Positions 9,629-17,657 of a DNA stretch of 64,000 nt are shown here, in pieces. Position 1 is the first letter of the stretch. Every line of letters begins with the position of its first letter. The translations under genes and the position numbers were made by a program. Source of the stretch: Streptomyces roseofulvus (GTDB lineage: Bacteria > Actinomycetota > Actinomycetes > Streptomycetales > Streptomycetaceae); contig NZ_BAAAWE010000001.1 in NCBI RefSeq assembly GCF_039534915.1, forward strand, positions 1,674,001 to 1,738,000. The letters run 5' to 3'. The notes under the pieces were generated by a model, which did no database searches, was not told the origin of the DNA, and was given only the letters and a program-made list of their open reading frames with translations.

Positions 9629-10194
9629 CAGGGTCTCCCTCCCCGGCCGACCCGGGTCATGATCTCGCAGAGCGCCCGGTCGTCGAAGATCCGCGCCGTG
9701 GGGACGCGCACGGTGGTCCGGTGGCGTCCGGTGACCGGGTGCCCGGCCAGGTTCATCCAGTAGCAGCAGTGCCGCAGGTCGAGCCGGTCGTGGCTCGCTC
9801 TCAGCCAGTCCTCCGGGTCTCTCGGGACGATCATCACGACCAGGATCTTGTGCACGGCCACGGGGGTCCGGGCGAGCTTCACGAGGTGGTCGTTGTCGAG
9901 GGTGAAGGGGAAGGTGCTCCCCGTGGGGCGGGCCGGCAGCTGGTAGGTGCACTTGAGCTGCACCTTGATGGTGACCTCGTCGTCGACGGTGTGTCCGGGC
10001 GAGCCGTGGCTCACGTGCCAGTCGACGCCGTTGTCCGGGAAGGGCTGCGCGAGCGAGCAGCCCGCCGCGGCGGCGACGGCGTGCAGGTATCCCACCTGAA
10101 GGGTCTCCATGCAGGCGGTGGTGGCGAGTGAGCCGCGTGCCGGGTCCGCCCGCTGGGGCGGCAGCCCTCCCGACTCGGGCTGGGCGAGCGCCAT
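9628..10194 (-). CDS. DUF4365 domain protein (PD-(D/E)XK nuclease-like)
   Basis: 188-residue protein from ATG 10194. The central motif NGVDWHVSH...EVTIKVQLKCTYQL is the DUF4365 signature, in which D-x(n)-(D/E)-xQLK resembles the PD-(D/E)XK nuclease core: Asp in GVDW, the Q-x-K pair in VQLKCT. The C-terminal half carries the CCYWMNLAG segment typical of the family. DUF4365 proteins are scattered in bacteria, often in accessory or defence-related contexts, and no biological function is firmly assigned (family knowledge). It is the first gene of a two-gene operon with the 433-aa protein. Confidence 0.82.
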   Translation of the reverse strand: MALAQPESGGLPPQRADPARGSLATTACMETLQVGYLHAVAAAAGCSLAQPFPDNGVDWHVSHGSPGHTVDDEVTIKVQLKCTYQLPARPTGSTFPFTLDNDHLVKLARTPVAVHKILVVMIVPRDPEDWLRASHDRLDLRHCCYWMNLAGHPVTGRHRTTVRVPTARIFDDRALCEIMTRVGRGGRP

Positions 10195-10315
10195 GTGAAC
10201 GTCCTTCCCCGTCACCCCTGTTGTCACCGGTCCGCGTACGCCGCAAACAGGGCGGGTATCACCGGATCGGGGCAGGGGGTTGGCCATCTGCCGCGCGGGT
10301 GCGAGGAGTTCGGGG

Positions 10316-11044
10316 ATGACGACGAACTGGTACGAAGGGCCCCTGGCCGCTTTCGACACGGAGACCACCGGAGTGGACGTCGAGCAGGACCGGATCGTGT
10401 CCGCCGCGCTCGTCGTCCAGGACGCGGCCGGGGCGCGGCCCCGGGTGACCCGCTGGCTGGTCAATCCGGGCGTTCCGGTGCCGGAAGGGGCCACGGCGGT
10501 GCACGGGCTGACGGACGATCACCTCCAGCGGAACGGCCGGTGGCCGTCGCCGGTGATGGAGGAGCTGGGGCGCGCCCTGGCGGAGCAGAACGCGGCGGGC
10601 CGGCCGCTGGTGGTGATGAACGCGCCGTTCGACCTCACCATCCTGGACCGGGAGTTGAGGCGCCATCGGGCGTCGTCGCTGGCCCGCTACCTGGAGCACA
10701 CCGCGCTGTGCGTGCTGGATCCGCGGGTGCTGGACAAGCACCTGGACCGGTACCGCAAGGGCCGCCGGACGCTGACGGACCTGTGCGCGCACTACCAGGT
10801 GGAGCTGGCGGGGGCCCATGACGCGGCGGCGGACGCCACGGCGGCGCTGGAGGTGGTGCGGGCGGTCGGGCGGCGGTTCGCGTCCCGGCTGGAGCGCTTG
10901 TCGCCGGCGGAGCTGCACACCCTCCAGGCGGTGTGGCACGCGGCCCAGGCGCGGGGTCTGCAGGCGTGGTTCACGCGGCAGGGGACGCCGGAGCTGGTGG
11001 ATCCGGCGTGGCCGCTGCGGCCGGAGCTGCGGAAGGCTGCGTGA
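10316..11044 (+). CDS. DEDDh 3'-5' exonuclease, DNA polymerase III epsilon-like
   Basis: 242-residue exonuclease domain protein. Exo I is AFDTETTG (catalytic Asp and Glu, about residues 13-17), Exo II NAPFDLTILDRE with its Asp about residue 104, and Exo III HDAAADATAA supplies His and Asp about 165-170, so all DEDDh residues are present. ATG 10316 follows GAGGAG by 8 nt. There is no polymerase, BRCT or UvrC-like extension; the C-terminus ends in an amphipathic helical region. The standalone form is common in Streptomyces, probably acting in DNA repair or RNA processing rather than as the replicative proofreader. It is divergent from the DUF4365 operon (121-bp gap). Confidence 0.92.
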   Translation: MTTNWYEGPLAAFDTETTGVDVEQDRIVSAALVVQDAAGARPRVTRWLVNPGVPVPEGATAVHGLTDDHLQRNGRWPSPVMEELGRALAEQNAAGRPLVVMNAPFDLTILDRELRRHRASSLARYLEHTALCVLDPRVLDKHLDRYRKGRRTLTDLCAHYQVELAGAHDAAADATAALEVVRAVGRRFASRLERLSPAELHTLQAVWHAAQARGLQAWFTRQGTPELVDPAWPLRPELRKAA

Positions 11045-11061
11045 GAGGGCCGGAAACGGCT

Positions 11062-11094
11062 GAGGCCGGTCCGTCGTGCTGACGGACCGGCCTC
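11062..11094. terminator. Perfect 14-bp hairpin after exonuclease
   Basis: GAGGCCGGTCCGTC / GACGGACCGGCCTC with a 5-nt loop, 18 bp past the exonuclease stop. It also faces the 3' end of the convergent tRNA-Val, so it is probably bidirectional. Confidence 0.78.
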
Positions 11095-11100
11095 TCCCGG

Positions 11101-11172
11101 TGGGCGATACTGGGATCGAACCAGTGACCCCTTCGGTGTGAACGAAGTGCTCTCCCGCTGAGCTAATCGCCC
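11101..11172 (-). tRNA. tRNA-Val (anticodon CAC), copy 1
   Basis: 72-nt cloverleaf: acceptor GGGCGAT/ATCGCCC, D stem GCTC/GAGC, anticodon stem CTTCG/CGAAG around loop TTCACAC (anticodon CAC), T arm ACTGG-TTCGATC-CCAGT, discriminator A. No encoded CCA. Sequence identical to the copy at 14226-14297. Confidence 0.97.
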
Positions 11173-11217
11173 GGGAACGGGTTGAACCATACAGGGATCC
11201 CGGGCCGGGTTCCAAAT

Positions 11218-11664
11218 TCATCCGGTGCGCAGGCGGGCGGTGAGCCCGCGGCGGCCGCCGCGCATCATCAGGGCGTGGTTGGCGCGGAAGAAGGGGCGGC
11301 CGGGGACGGCGAGGAGGCGCAGCAGCCGGGCGCGGACCTCGACCTCCTGCTCGTAGAGGGCGTGGGTGCCGGCGCCGTCGGGGGTGAGGGTCCAGCGGGC
11401 CCAGCCCTCCAGGTCGCCGTCGAGCCGGACCTCCAGGACGCGGGCCTCGGGGTCCTGGCGCAGGGCGCGTGCGGTGACGTGGAGGTCGTACGGGAGCAGG
11501 GAGCGGAAGCGGGCGGTGCCGCTGGTGTCGTCGCGGGGGACGACGGCGCGGACCTGGGGCCACCAGCGGGGGTAGTCCTCGGCGTGGGCGAGGACGGCGT
11601 AGACCCGGTCGGGCGGGGCGGCGAGCCGCCAGACGCTGCGGAAGCGGTAACGGCACCAGTCCAT
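11218..11664 (-). CDS. SRPBCC family protein (polyketide cyclase/START-like)
   Basis: 148-residue protein with the helix-grip (START/Bet v1-like) pattern. The N-terminal strand-helix has WRLAAPPDRVYAVLAHAEDYPRWWPQVRAV, where the (D/E)YPRWWP signature is typical of the family. Alternating strands follow, then a C-terminal long helix (FFRANHALMMRGGRRGLTARL). These proteins bind hydrophobic ligands or lipids in a cavity; the ligand here is unknown. Start ATG 11664, no signal peptide. It is divergent from the large membrane protein gene (81-bp gap). Confidence 0.85.
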   Translation of the reverse strand: MDWCRYRFRSVWRLAAPPDRVYAVLAHAEDYPRWWPQVRAVVPRDDTSGTARFRSLLPYDLHVTARALRQDPEARVLEVRLDGDLEGWARWTLTPDGAGTHALYEQEVEVRARLLRLLAVPGRPFFRANHALMMRGGRRGLTARLRTG

Positions 11665-11745
11665 GGGACCAGTGTGGGTACTCGGGCCGGATCTGAGTAG
11701 CAGCGCGCATTCCCCGGGGCGGGGGCGCGGCGCGACACTCCGGTC

Positions 11746-14160
11746 ATGGACATGAAATTGTCTCCGGCCGAGGAGCTGCGGCTCGTCGACGAGGAGCTGG
11801 GCCGGCTCGACGCGCGCCGGTCCGTGTTGCTGGCGCGGCGGGCGTGGCTGCTGGGCGTGCTGCACTCCCCCGCCGGGCGGCCGGCCGCGCCGTTCGGGGG
11901 CGGTGCCCCGGCGGAGACCTCGCCGCGCGGGGCGCAGAACGCGCTGCTGACGCTGGGCGGGATCCTGCTGGCGGTCGCGGCGCTCGCGTTCACGCTGGTG
12001 AGCTGGGGCTCGATGGGGATCGCCGGGCGTGCGGCGGTGCTGCTGGCGGTGACGTCGGCGGTGCTGGCCGCGCCCGCGGTGCTGCTGCGCCGGGGGCTGG
12101 CGTCGACGGCGGAGGCGGTGGGCGCGCTGGGGCTCGTCCTGACGGTCCTCGACGCGTACGCGCTGCACCGGGTGGCGCTGCCGGAGACGGACGGGACGGC
12201 GTACTCGGCGGTGGCCGCGGCGGTCCTGGCGGGTCTGTGGGCGGCGTACGGCGGTCTGCTGCGGGGGCTGCGGCTGCCGTTCCCGGCGGCGGTGGCGGCG
12301 GCGCAGCTGCCCCTGCCTCTGGGCGCGGTGGCGGCCGGCGGCGGTCCGGCGGTCGTGGCGTGGGCCGCGGTGCTGACGGCGGCGGCGGACCTGCTGCCGC
12401 TCGCGCGTCCGGTGGGGCTCGCGGCGCGGATCACGGCGGGGGCGTCGGCGGGCGCGCTGGCGGCGGGGGCGCTGCTGACGGGCGGCTGGCTCTCGGTGAC
12501 GAGCCCGTGGACCGGTGCTCCGCTGCTGGCCGGCTGCGCCGCGCTGTGCCTGACCGCCGTCCGGGCGGCGCGCACGGCGGCCGTTGCGCTCGCGGCGGTG
12601 GCCGGTCTGGCGCTGGTGGCGGCGGTGGGCGGTCTGGCGCGGTCGGCGCTGCCCTCCGACGGGGCGGTGCCGGTGTACGTGGCCGGCGGCCTGGCCCTGG
12701 CGGCGCTGTGGCGGCCGGTGCGGGCCGCGTGGATCCCGGAGGCGGTACGGGCCGGGTTCGGCCTCGCCGGGGGCGGGGTCGCGGCGCTCGGGGTGGTGTG
12801 GGCGCTGCCGCCGGTGCTGGGCGGGCTGCTGGGCCCGGCGGACCGGAGCGCGGGCGTCTGGTCGGGGGCGCACGCGGAGCCGGTGCCCGTCGGGTATCCG
12901 GCGACGGCGGCCCTGGTGCTGCTGCTCGCCGCCGGCGGGGCGGCGGCGACCGGACGGCTGTGGGGCCGGTGGGGCGCGGTGGTGCTCGGCTGGGCACTGC
13001 TGACGGCGCTGCCGGTGGTCCTGGAGCTGCCGTACGCGGCGGGGCTCGCGGTCCGGCTGGTGGCGGCGGGCGGAGCGCTGGCGCTCGCGGTACGGCCCGG
13101 GGCGCTCACGCGCGGCCTGCCGGAGCCGGCTCCGGCGCCGGAGCGCCCGGCGGGTGCCTGGGGCGCCGCGTGGACGACCGGGTCGCAGGCGGCTCCCGTG
13201 GCTCCGGGTGCGCTGCTCGCCTGGACGGGGCTGGCGGCCGGGACGGCCTCGGCGGTCTCGGCGCTGCTCCTGGCGCTGGACACGCGGGCGGCGACCTTCG
13301 TGGCGCTGGGGGTGCTGTTCGGGCTCTTCGCGGCGGCGGCCGCGCTCGGGGCCGGCGCGGTCCGCGAGGCGGCGTCCTCGGCGGCGGTGCTCGCGGCGGC
13401 GGGTCTGGCGGGCGCCGGGGCCGCGGCGGCGGGGTTCGCCCCGGCCACGGCGGGCGTGGTGCTGCTTCTCGTCCCTGCCGGCACGGCGGCATGGGCGGCG
13501 CGGTTCCGGTCGGCGGCGGTCGAGGCGACCGGGGCGACGGTGGGCGCGGTGGCGCTGGCGCTCACGGTGCCGCGTCCGGCGGTGCTGGCCCTGGCGCTCG
13601 CGCTGGCCGGTCTGATCGCGGCGGCGACGGCGCTGCGGCAGGAGCGGCGGCGGGCCGGCTCGTGGGCGGCGGGGGCGCTGTTCCTGGCGGCGGCCTGGGT
13701 GCGGCTCGCGGTGTGGGGGGTGACGGTGCCGGAGGCGTACACGCTGCCGGTGACGGTGCCGGCACTGGTGGTCGGCTTCCTGCGGCGGCGCCGTGACCCG
13801 GCGGCCTCGTCCTGGGTGGCGTACGGCCCGGGTCTCGCGGCGACGCTGCTGCCGAGTCTGGTCGCCGTCTGGTCGGACCCGTCCTGGGTGCGCCCGCTGC
13901 TGCTGGGCACGGGGGCGCTGGCGGTGACGCTGCTGGGGGCGCGGTTCCGGCTGCGGGCGCCGCTGCTGCTCGGCGGTGCGGTGCTGGCCCTGGTGGGCGT
14001 GCACGAGCTGGCGCCGTACGTGGTGCAGCTGGTGGGGACGCTGCCGCGCTGGCTGCCGCCGGCGGCAGCGGGGCTGCTGCTGCTCGCCGTGGGCGCCACG
14101 TACGAGCGGCGGCTGCGGGAGGCGCGGCTGCTGCGGGAGCGGCTGGCCCGGATGCGGTGA
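11746..14160 (+). CDS. Large polytopic membrane protein, 804 aa (SCO7613-type)
   Basis: Very Ala/Gly/Leu/Val-rich protein with roughly 20 or more hydrophobic helices after residue 60, for example LLTLGGILLAVAALAFTLVSW, and ending with a charged coiled tail (YERRLREARLLRERLARMR). The first 45 residues form a charged amphipathic coiled-coil-like helix (PAEELRLVDEELGRLDARRS), the hallmark of the actinobacterial family that databases name after SCO7613 (from memory). No transporter signature is visible and the function is unknown. ATG 11746 was used; ATG 11752 is also possible. The reading frame is intact despite strong compositional bias. Two identical tRNA-Val genes flank it and the SRPBCC gene. 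Confidence 0.85.
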   Translation: MDMKLSPAEELRLVDEELGRLDARRSVLLARRAWLLGVLHSPAGRPAAPFGGGAPAETSPRGAQNALLTLGGILLAVAALAFTLVSWGSMGIAGRAAVLLAVTSAVLAAPAVLLRRGLASTAEAVGALGLVLTVLDAYALHRVALPETDGTAYSAVAAAVLAGLWAAYGGLLRGLRLPFPAAVAAAQLPLPLGAVAAGGGPAVVAWAAVLTAAADLLPLARPVGLAARITAGASAGALAAGALLTGGWLSVTSPWTGAPLLAGCAALCLTAVRAARTAAVALAAVAGLALVAAVGGLARSALPSDGAVPVYVAGGLALAALWRPVRAAWIPEAVRAGFGLAGGGVAALGVVWALPPVLGGLLGPADRSAGVWSGAHAEPVPVGYPATAALVLLLAAGGAAATGRLWGRWGAVVLGWALLTALPVVLELPYAAGLAVRLVAAGGALALAVRPGALTRGLPEPAPAPERPAGAWGAAWTTGSQAAPVAPGALLAWTGLAAGTASAVSALLLALDTRAATFVALGVLFGLFAAAAALGAGAVREAASSAAVLAAAGLAGAGAAAAGFAPATAGVVLLLVPAGTAAWAARFRSAAVEATGATVGAVALALTVPRPAVLALALALAGLIAAATALRQERRRAGSWAAGALFLAAAWVRLAVWGVTVPEAYTLPVTVPALVVGFLRRRRDPAASSWVAYGPGLAATLLPSLVAVWSDPSWVRPLLLGTGALAVTLLGARFRLRAPLLLGGAVLALVGVHELAPYVVQLVGTLPRWLPPAAAGLLLLAVGATYERRLREARLLRERLARMR

Positions 14161-14178
14161 GCCGGGCCCGGGATGTGC

Positions 14179-14215
14179 CGAGGGCCCGGAGACGGTGATC
14201 GTCTCCGGGCCCTCG
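14179..14215. terminator. Perfect 16-bp hairpin
   Basis: CGAGGGCCCGGAGACG / CGTCTCCGGGCCCTCG with loop GTGAT, 19 bp after the 804-aa membrane protein gene and 10 bp from the 3' end of the convergent tRNA-Val. Confidence 0.8.
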
Positions 14216-14225
14216 TGCCGGGTGG

Positions 14226-14297
14226 TGGGCGATACTGGGATCGAACCAGTGACCCCTTCGGTGTGAACGAAGTGCTCTCCCGCTGAGCTAATCGCCC
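14226..14297 (-). tRNA. tRNA-Val (anticodon CAC), copy 2
   Basis: 72-nt cloverleaf identical in every base to the tRNA at 11101-11172 (loop TTCACAC, anticodon CAC, acceptor GGGCGAT/ATCGCCC). Flanks differ beyond a few bases, so the identity reflects tRNA duplication or gene conversion rather than a recent large repeat. Confidence 0.97.
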
Positions 14298-14351
14298 CGG
14301 CGCGTCGCCAACATTACCGCATGTCAGCGGGGCCTTCGAACCACCCCCGGG

Positions 14352-14774
14352 TCACTCGTCGATCTTCCAGGGCATGACGATGCCGAACTTCCAGAGGTAC
14401 CAGCCGAGCAGCGCGGCGATGATCACCACGCCGATGACGGTGAGGGTGATGTTGCGGCGCCGGACCTTGGGGTCGAGGGCGCGCTGGGCGGCCTCGGTGA
14501 CCTTGCGCTTGGTCCAGCGGAGCACGATCTGCGCCCAGACGAACTCGGTCGCCCAGATCGCCATGCCGGCGAAGATGACGAGCCAGCCCGGCCCGGGGAA
14601 GACCAGCATGAGGATGCCGGCCCCGATCACGGCGAGTCCGACGATGAAGACGCCGACCTGCCAGCTCAGGTGCAGGCCCCGGCGGGCCTTGATGAACTCC
14701 GGTGCCCGCGATCCCAGTTCGGCCTCGCCGTCGTTCGGGGACTCAGGGGTGCGCTCGTCACTCTCCGCATTCAT
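14352..14774 (-). CDS. TIGR02611-type membrane protein with PGPGW motif
   Basis: 140-residue membrane protein. After a charged N-terminal tail (35 residues, Glu/Asp/Pro-rich) come two close helices (VGVFIVGLAVIGAGILMLVF and WLVIFAGMAIWATEFVW) joined by the diagnostic PGPGW turn, a basic cytosolic segment (RWTKRKVTEAAQRALDPKVRRR), and a final helix (TLTVIGVVIIAALLGWYLW). This layout defines the actinobacterial TIGR02611/PGPGW family of unknown function. ATG 14774. It is divergent from ssgB, with which it shares a 189-bp AT-richer intergenic region. Confidence 0.88.
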   Translation of the reverse strand: MNAESDERTPESPNDGEAELGSRAPEFIKARRGLHLSWQVGVFIVGLAVIGAGILMLVFPGPGWLVIFAGMAIWATEFVWAQIVLRWTKRKVTEAAQRALDPKVRRRNITLTVIGVVIIAALLGWYLWKFGIVMPWKIDE

Positions 14775-14963
14775 GGGGCTAATTTACCCGACACACCAGC
14801 CCCACTGATATGGGGGTATTACCCAAAGTTACATACCGCCGTCCGAGCTACCTGAACGGCCACAAAACCGACAGAGGGGTTTACAACGACACCGGAGGTG
14901 GCATGTCGATTTCGCCGACGTGCGAATCCCCGAGCGCACACTGAGCGAAAGGCCCTGGCGCTT

Positions 14964-15377
14964 ATGAACACCGTGGTGAGCTGCGAGCTGCACCTGCGCC
15001 TCGTTGTGTCGAGCGAGTCCTCACTGCCTGTACCCGCGGGCCTGCGGTATGACACGGCGGATCCGTACGCCGTGCACGCCACCTTCCACACCGGAGCCGA
15101 GGAGACGGTCGAGTGGGTCTTCGCCCGCGACCTTCTCGCCGAGGGGCTGCACCGGCCCACCGGCACCGGCGACGTCCGGGTCTGGCCGTCCCGTAGCCAC
15201 GGCCAGGGCGTCGTCTGCATCGCGTTGAGCTCGCCCGAGGGCGAGGCCCTGCTCGAGGCCCCCGCGAGGGCCCTGGAATCGTTCCTCAAGCGGACCGACG
15301 CCGCGGTGCCACCGGGCACCGAGCACCGGCACTTCGACCTCGATACCGAGCTGTCCCACATCCTGGCCGACAGCTGA
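14964..15377 (+). CDS. ssgB: SsgB, sporulation-specific cell division activator
   Basis: 137-residue SsgA-like protein. The near-complete match to the S. coelicolor SsgB sequence I remember (starts MNTVVSCELHLRLVVSSESS, ends with DTELSHILADS) identifies it. SsgB recruits FtsZ to future septum sites in aerial hyphae together with SsgA, making it essential for sporulation (established in S. coelicolor). It is cytosolic and membrane-associated through partners, and forms a bell-shaped trimeric fold. ATG 14964 has a weak GAAAGG upstream. The 189-bp divergent promoter region is AT-richer than its surroundings. A hairpin at 15396-15427 ends the transcript. Confidence 0.97.
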   Translation: MNTVVSCELHLRLVVSSESSLPVPAGLRYDTADPYAVHATFHTGAEETVEWVFARDLLAEGLHRPTGTGDVRVWPSRSHGQGVVCIALSSPEGEALLEAPARALESFLKRTDAAVPPGTEHRHFDLDTELSHILADS

Positions 15378-15395
15378 GCCAGGCCCTGTGCCGTA

Positions 15396-15427
15396 CGGCG
15401 CCGTCTTAACTCGGGGAGACGGCGCCG
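15396..15427 (+). terminator. ssgB terminator hairpin
   Basis: CGGCGCCGTCT / AGACGGCGCCG, 11-bp perfect stem with 10-nt loop, 18 bp after the ssgB stop. Confidence 0.7.
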
Positions 15428-15453
15428 CGCGGGCAGCCTCACAGCACGACCTC

Positions 15454-15492
15454 GGCGCCCTTCACCGCGCAGCCGGCGCGGTGAAGGGCGCC
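15454..15492 (+). terminator. Second, stronger hairpin (17-bp stem) after ssgB
   Basis: GGCGCCCTTCACCGCGC / GCGCGGTGAAGGGCGCC with loop AGCCG, followed about 6 nt later by a short T run (CGCTTTTCC). It separates ssgB from the CGNR gene. Confidence 0.75.
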
Positions 15493-15525
15493 GTCGCGCT
15501 TTTCCCGCTGTTTTCCGGGGCGCGC

Positions 15526-15531
15526 TAGAGT
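15526..15531 (+). promoter_or_regulatory. Candidate -10 box (TAGAGT) of the CGNR gene
   Basis: TAGAGT matches the actinobacterial sigma-HrdB -10 consensus TANNNT. It lies 48 bp before the GTG start and immediately downstream of the 17-bp terminator, which is where a promoter for the next gene would be expected. The -35 region is not clear. Confidence 0.4.
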
Positions 15532-15579
15532 CGTCGCCAAACCGCGGGCGCCCGCCCGCGGCCGGCCAGGGAGCGTAGC

Positions 15580-16137
15580 GTGCTCATCCCCCACGACACC
15601 CGGATCGCCCTCGACACCGTCGTCGATCTCATGAACACCGCCGCGCGGGGCGACCGTGAGGACACGCTCACGGACCTCGACGCGCTCGGCGTCTTCGTGC
15701 GCGAGCACCGGATCAGCGACGTGGGCGAACTGACCCCGGAGGACCTGCGGGCCGTCCGCGACGTGCGGGACCGCTTCACCGCCGTCTTCTCCGCCCCCGA
15801 CGCCAGGATCGCCGCCCCGCTGATCAACCAGCTGGTGGCCGCAGCGGGCACCACCCCGCAGCTCACCGACCACGACGGCTACGACTGGCACGTGCACTAC
15901 TTCGCGCCGGGCGCCTCGGTCGCCGACCACCTGGCCGCCGACTGCGGGATGGCGCTGGCCTTCATCGTGGTCTCGGGCGAGCGCGAGCGGCTGCGCCGGT
16001 GCGAGGCGCCGGACTGCGGGCGGGCCTTCGTCGACCTCTCCCGGAACCGGTCCCGCCGCTACTGCGACAGCCGCACCTGCGGGAACCGGCTCCACGTGGC
16101 GGCCTACCGGGCCCGCCGCAAGGAGGCCGCCGGCTGA
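15580..16137 (+). CDS. CGNR zinc-finger transcription regulator (ABATE domain)
   Basis: 185-residue protein. The N-terminal ABATE domain (about 1-130) is helical and probably binds a small ligand. The C-terminal treble-clef finger (about 140-180) has C-x4-C ... RRYCDSRTCGNRLHVAAYRARR, containing the family-defining CGNR sequence and four cysteines for zinc. Family members are thought to be DNA-binding, stress-related regulators. GTG 15580 was chosen because AGGGAG lies 6 nt upstream. It stands alone between ssgB and a small membrane protein; its target is unknown. Confidence 0.9.
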   Translation: MLIPHDTRIALDTVVDLMNTAARGDREDTLTDLDALGVFVREHRISDVGELTPEDLRAVRDVRDRFTAVFSAPDARIAAPLINQLVAAAGTTPQLTDHDGYDWHVHYFAPGASVADHLAADCGMALAFIVVSGERERLRRCEAPDCGRAFVDLSRNRSRRYCDSRTCGNRLHVAAYRARRKEAAG

Positions 16138-16167
16138 TCCCGCGCCGCACGGGGCCGACGCGGCGCC

Positions 16168-16350
16168 TCACAGCACGTACAGGTCGTGCAGGGCCGCCAT
16201 GAGGAGCAGGGCGCCGATCACCGCCAGGAAGATCATCAGCGGCGGCTGCGACAGCGCGAAGAGACAGCCCCTCGGTTCGTCGACCGGAGGGTCGGCGGCG
16301 GGAGCGGACTCGGCGGAGGCGGGGGCGGGTTCCCGCGAGGTATCGAGCAT
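16168..16350 (-). CDS. Small single-pass membrane protein, 60 aa
   Basis: Short protein with a Pro/Ala/Glu-rich N-terminus, a conserved-looking GCLFALSQPP segment, and one C-terminal transmembrane helix (LMIFLAVIGALLLMAALHDLY). ATG 16350 was chosen because it gives a compact protein; an in-frame ATG at 16419 would add 23 residues and neither has a convincing ribosome site. Converges on the CGNR gene. No domain recognised. Confidence 0.6.
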   Translation of the reverse strand: MLDTSREPAPASAESAPAADPPVDEPRGCLFALSQPPLMIFLAVIGALLLMAALHDLYVL

Positions 16351-16482
16351 CTCGGGGGGATGATCGCGCACCGCGCACCCCCGGAAGGACGGAAACGGGC
16401 CCTCGGCGGGGCGGTTCATCCCTTCCCGTGGATCTCCACCGCACCGCCCGGTCGCAGCCCGGCAGGCAACGGCCAGAAGCGG

Positions 16483-16929
16483 TCAGATTCCGTGCTTCTT
16501 CAGAATCGCCTCGATGTCGCTGAAGTCGTCCGCACCACCCGTGGCGCCGACCGTGGGCCGCGACGCCGGCCGAGACGCGGGGCGCGCCATGGCGTCCCCT
16601 CCTCCGGCCGCCGCGGAGGCCCCGGACGCGACCGCCGCCGGGTCAGCTCCCCTGCCCGCCGCCTTCCGGCCACCGCGGCGCCGCTCGACGCCCCGGACCG
16701 TCAGCAGGAGCAGCCAGGCCACCCCGAGCACGCCGAAGCCGGCCCAGGCGACCGGGCTGAAGACCGTGTCGAAGGCCCACTCGACGGCACCGGTCATCAC
16801 CAGACCGAGCGGCACCAGCGACCAGGCGGCGATCCGCGCCGCGGACAGGTACTTCTTCCGGTAGGCCGTGATCGCGGCGATTCCCAGGCCCGCCGCGGAC
16901 ACCGCGGAGCAGATGGTCTCGGCGAGCAT
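16483..16929 (-). CDS. Membrane protein with charged C-terminal tail, 148 aa
   Basis: ATG 16929 with GGAGG 5 nt upstream. Three hydrophobic segments lie in the first 80 residues (ETICSAVSAAGLGIAAITAY, IAAWSLVPLGLVMTGAVEW, VAWAGFGVLGVAWLLLL). A basic and Ala/Gly-rich linker of about 50 residues follows, ending in a short conserved-looking acidic motif, DDFSDIEAILKKHGI. That terminal motif recurs at the ends of several actinobacterial membrane proteins (from memory) and may be a protein-binding tag. Function unknown. Confidence 0.8.
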   Translation of the reverse strand: MLAETICSAVSAAGLGIAAITAYRKKYLSAARIAAWSLVPLGLVMTGAVEWAFDTVFSPVAWAGFGVLGVAWLLLLTVRGVERRRGGRKAAGRGADPAAVASGASAAAGGGDAMARPASRPASRPTVGATGGADDFSDIEAILKKHGI

Positions 16930-17120
16930 GCGATCCTCCAGGTCCCGGGTGATACGTCCCTTCCATCCTGCACCGCGCCGGCCGCCCGGGGCCACGCCCG
17001 CGGCCCGGTCTCAGGGAGATCTCCGGGTCGCCCCGTGGGGGATCTCCTCCTCAGGTCCCGGTCCGGCCCGCACCTGTGCCGATTGCGGGACCGGGCGGCC
17101 CGGCTGGAAGACTGCCGGAC

Positions 17121-17636
17121 ATGACTGACTCCACCACCGCACCCGCTTCCCCGGTCGTCCTGGAGGCGTGGTTCGACCTCCAGTGCCCGGACTGCTTCCA
17201 GGCCCTCGACGACGTGCACGCCCTGCGCGAGAAGTACGGCGACCGGCTCGACGTACAGCTGCGCCACTTCCCGCTGGCCAAGAACAAGCACGCCTACGCC
17301 GCCGCCCAGGCCGCCGAGGAGGCGGCCGACCAGGGGCAGGGCTGGCCGTACGCCGAGGCGCTGCTGGCGCGGACCGCCGATCTCGCCGAGCGGGGCGAGC
17401 CGGTGCTCCTGGAGGTGGCGGCCGGACTCGGCCTGGACGCCGAGGAGTTCGACACCGCCCTGATCGACGGCCGGCACCTGCTCACCGTCGACGCCGACCA
17501 GGCCGAGGGCCAGGCCCTCAAGGTCACCGGCACCCCGACCTACGTCATCGGCGGGGAGCGCCTCGACGGCGGCAAGAGCCAGGAGGGCCTGCGCGCCCGG
17601 ATCGAGGAGATCGCCGACCGGCTCCTGGCCGGCTGA
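17121..17636 (+). CDS. DsbA-like thioredoxin-fold protein (CPDC active site)
   Basis: 171-residue thioredoxin-fold protein. The active-site motif CPDC sits in DLQCPDCFQALDDVH (about residues 22-28). An inserted helical domain follows, and the cis-proline loop TGTPTYVIGG is present near residue 136. There is no signal peptide, so it is likely cytosolic, resembling the mycothiol-era DsbA/FrnE-type oxidoreductases of actinomycetes. A disulphide/dithiol exchange or redox-sensing role is expected; the partner is unknown. ATG 17121. Divergent from the 148-aa membrane protein. Confidence 0.88.
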   Translation: MTDSTTAPASPVVLEAWFDLQCPDCFQALDDVHALREKYGDRLDVQLRHFPLAKNKHAYAAAQAAEEAADQGQGWPYAEALLARTADLAERGEPVLLEVAAGLGLDAEEFDTALIDGRHLLTVDADQAEGQALKVTGTPTYVIGGERLDGGKSQEGLRARIEEIADRLLAG

Positions 17637-17657
17637 CCGCCCGTCCCGCGCGGTGCC

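Noticed and set aside
17010..17052. Imperfect inverted repeat GGAGATC...GATCTCC between divergent genes
   Set aside because: Arms are short and mismatched and no regulator gene is adjacent; too weak to call an operator.
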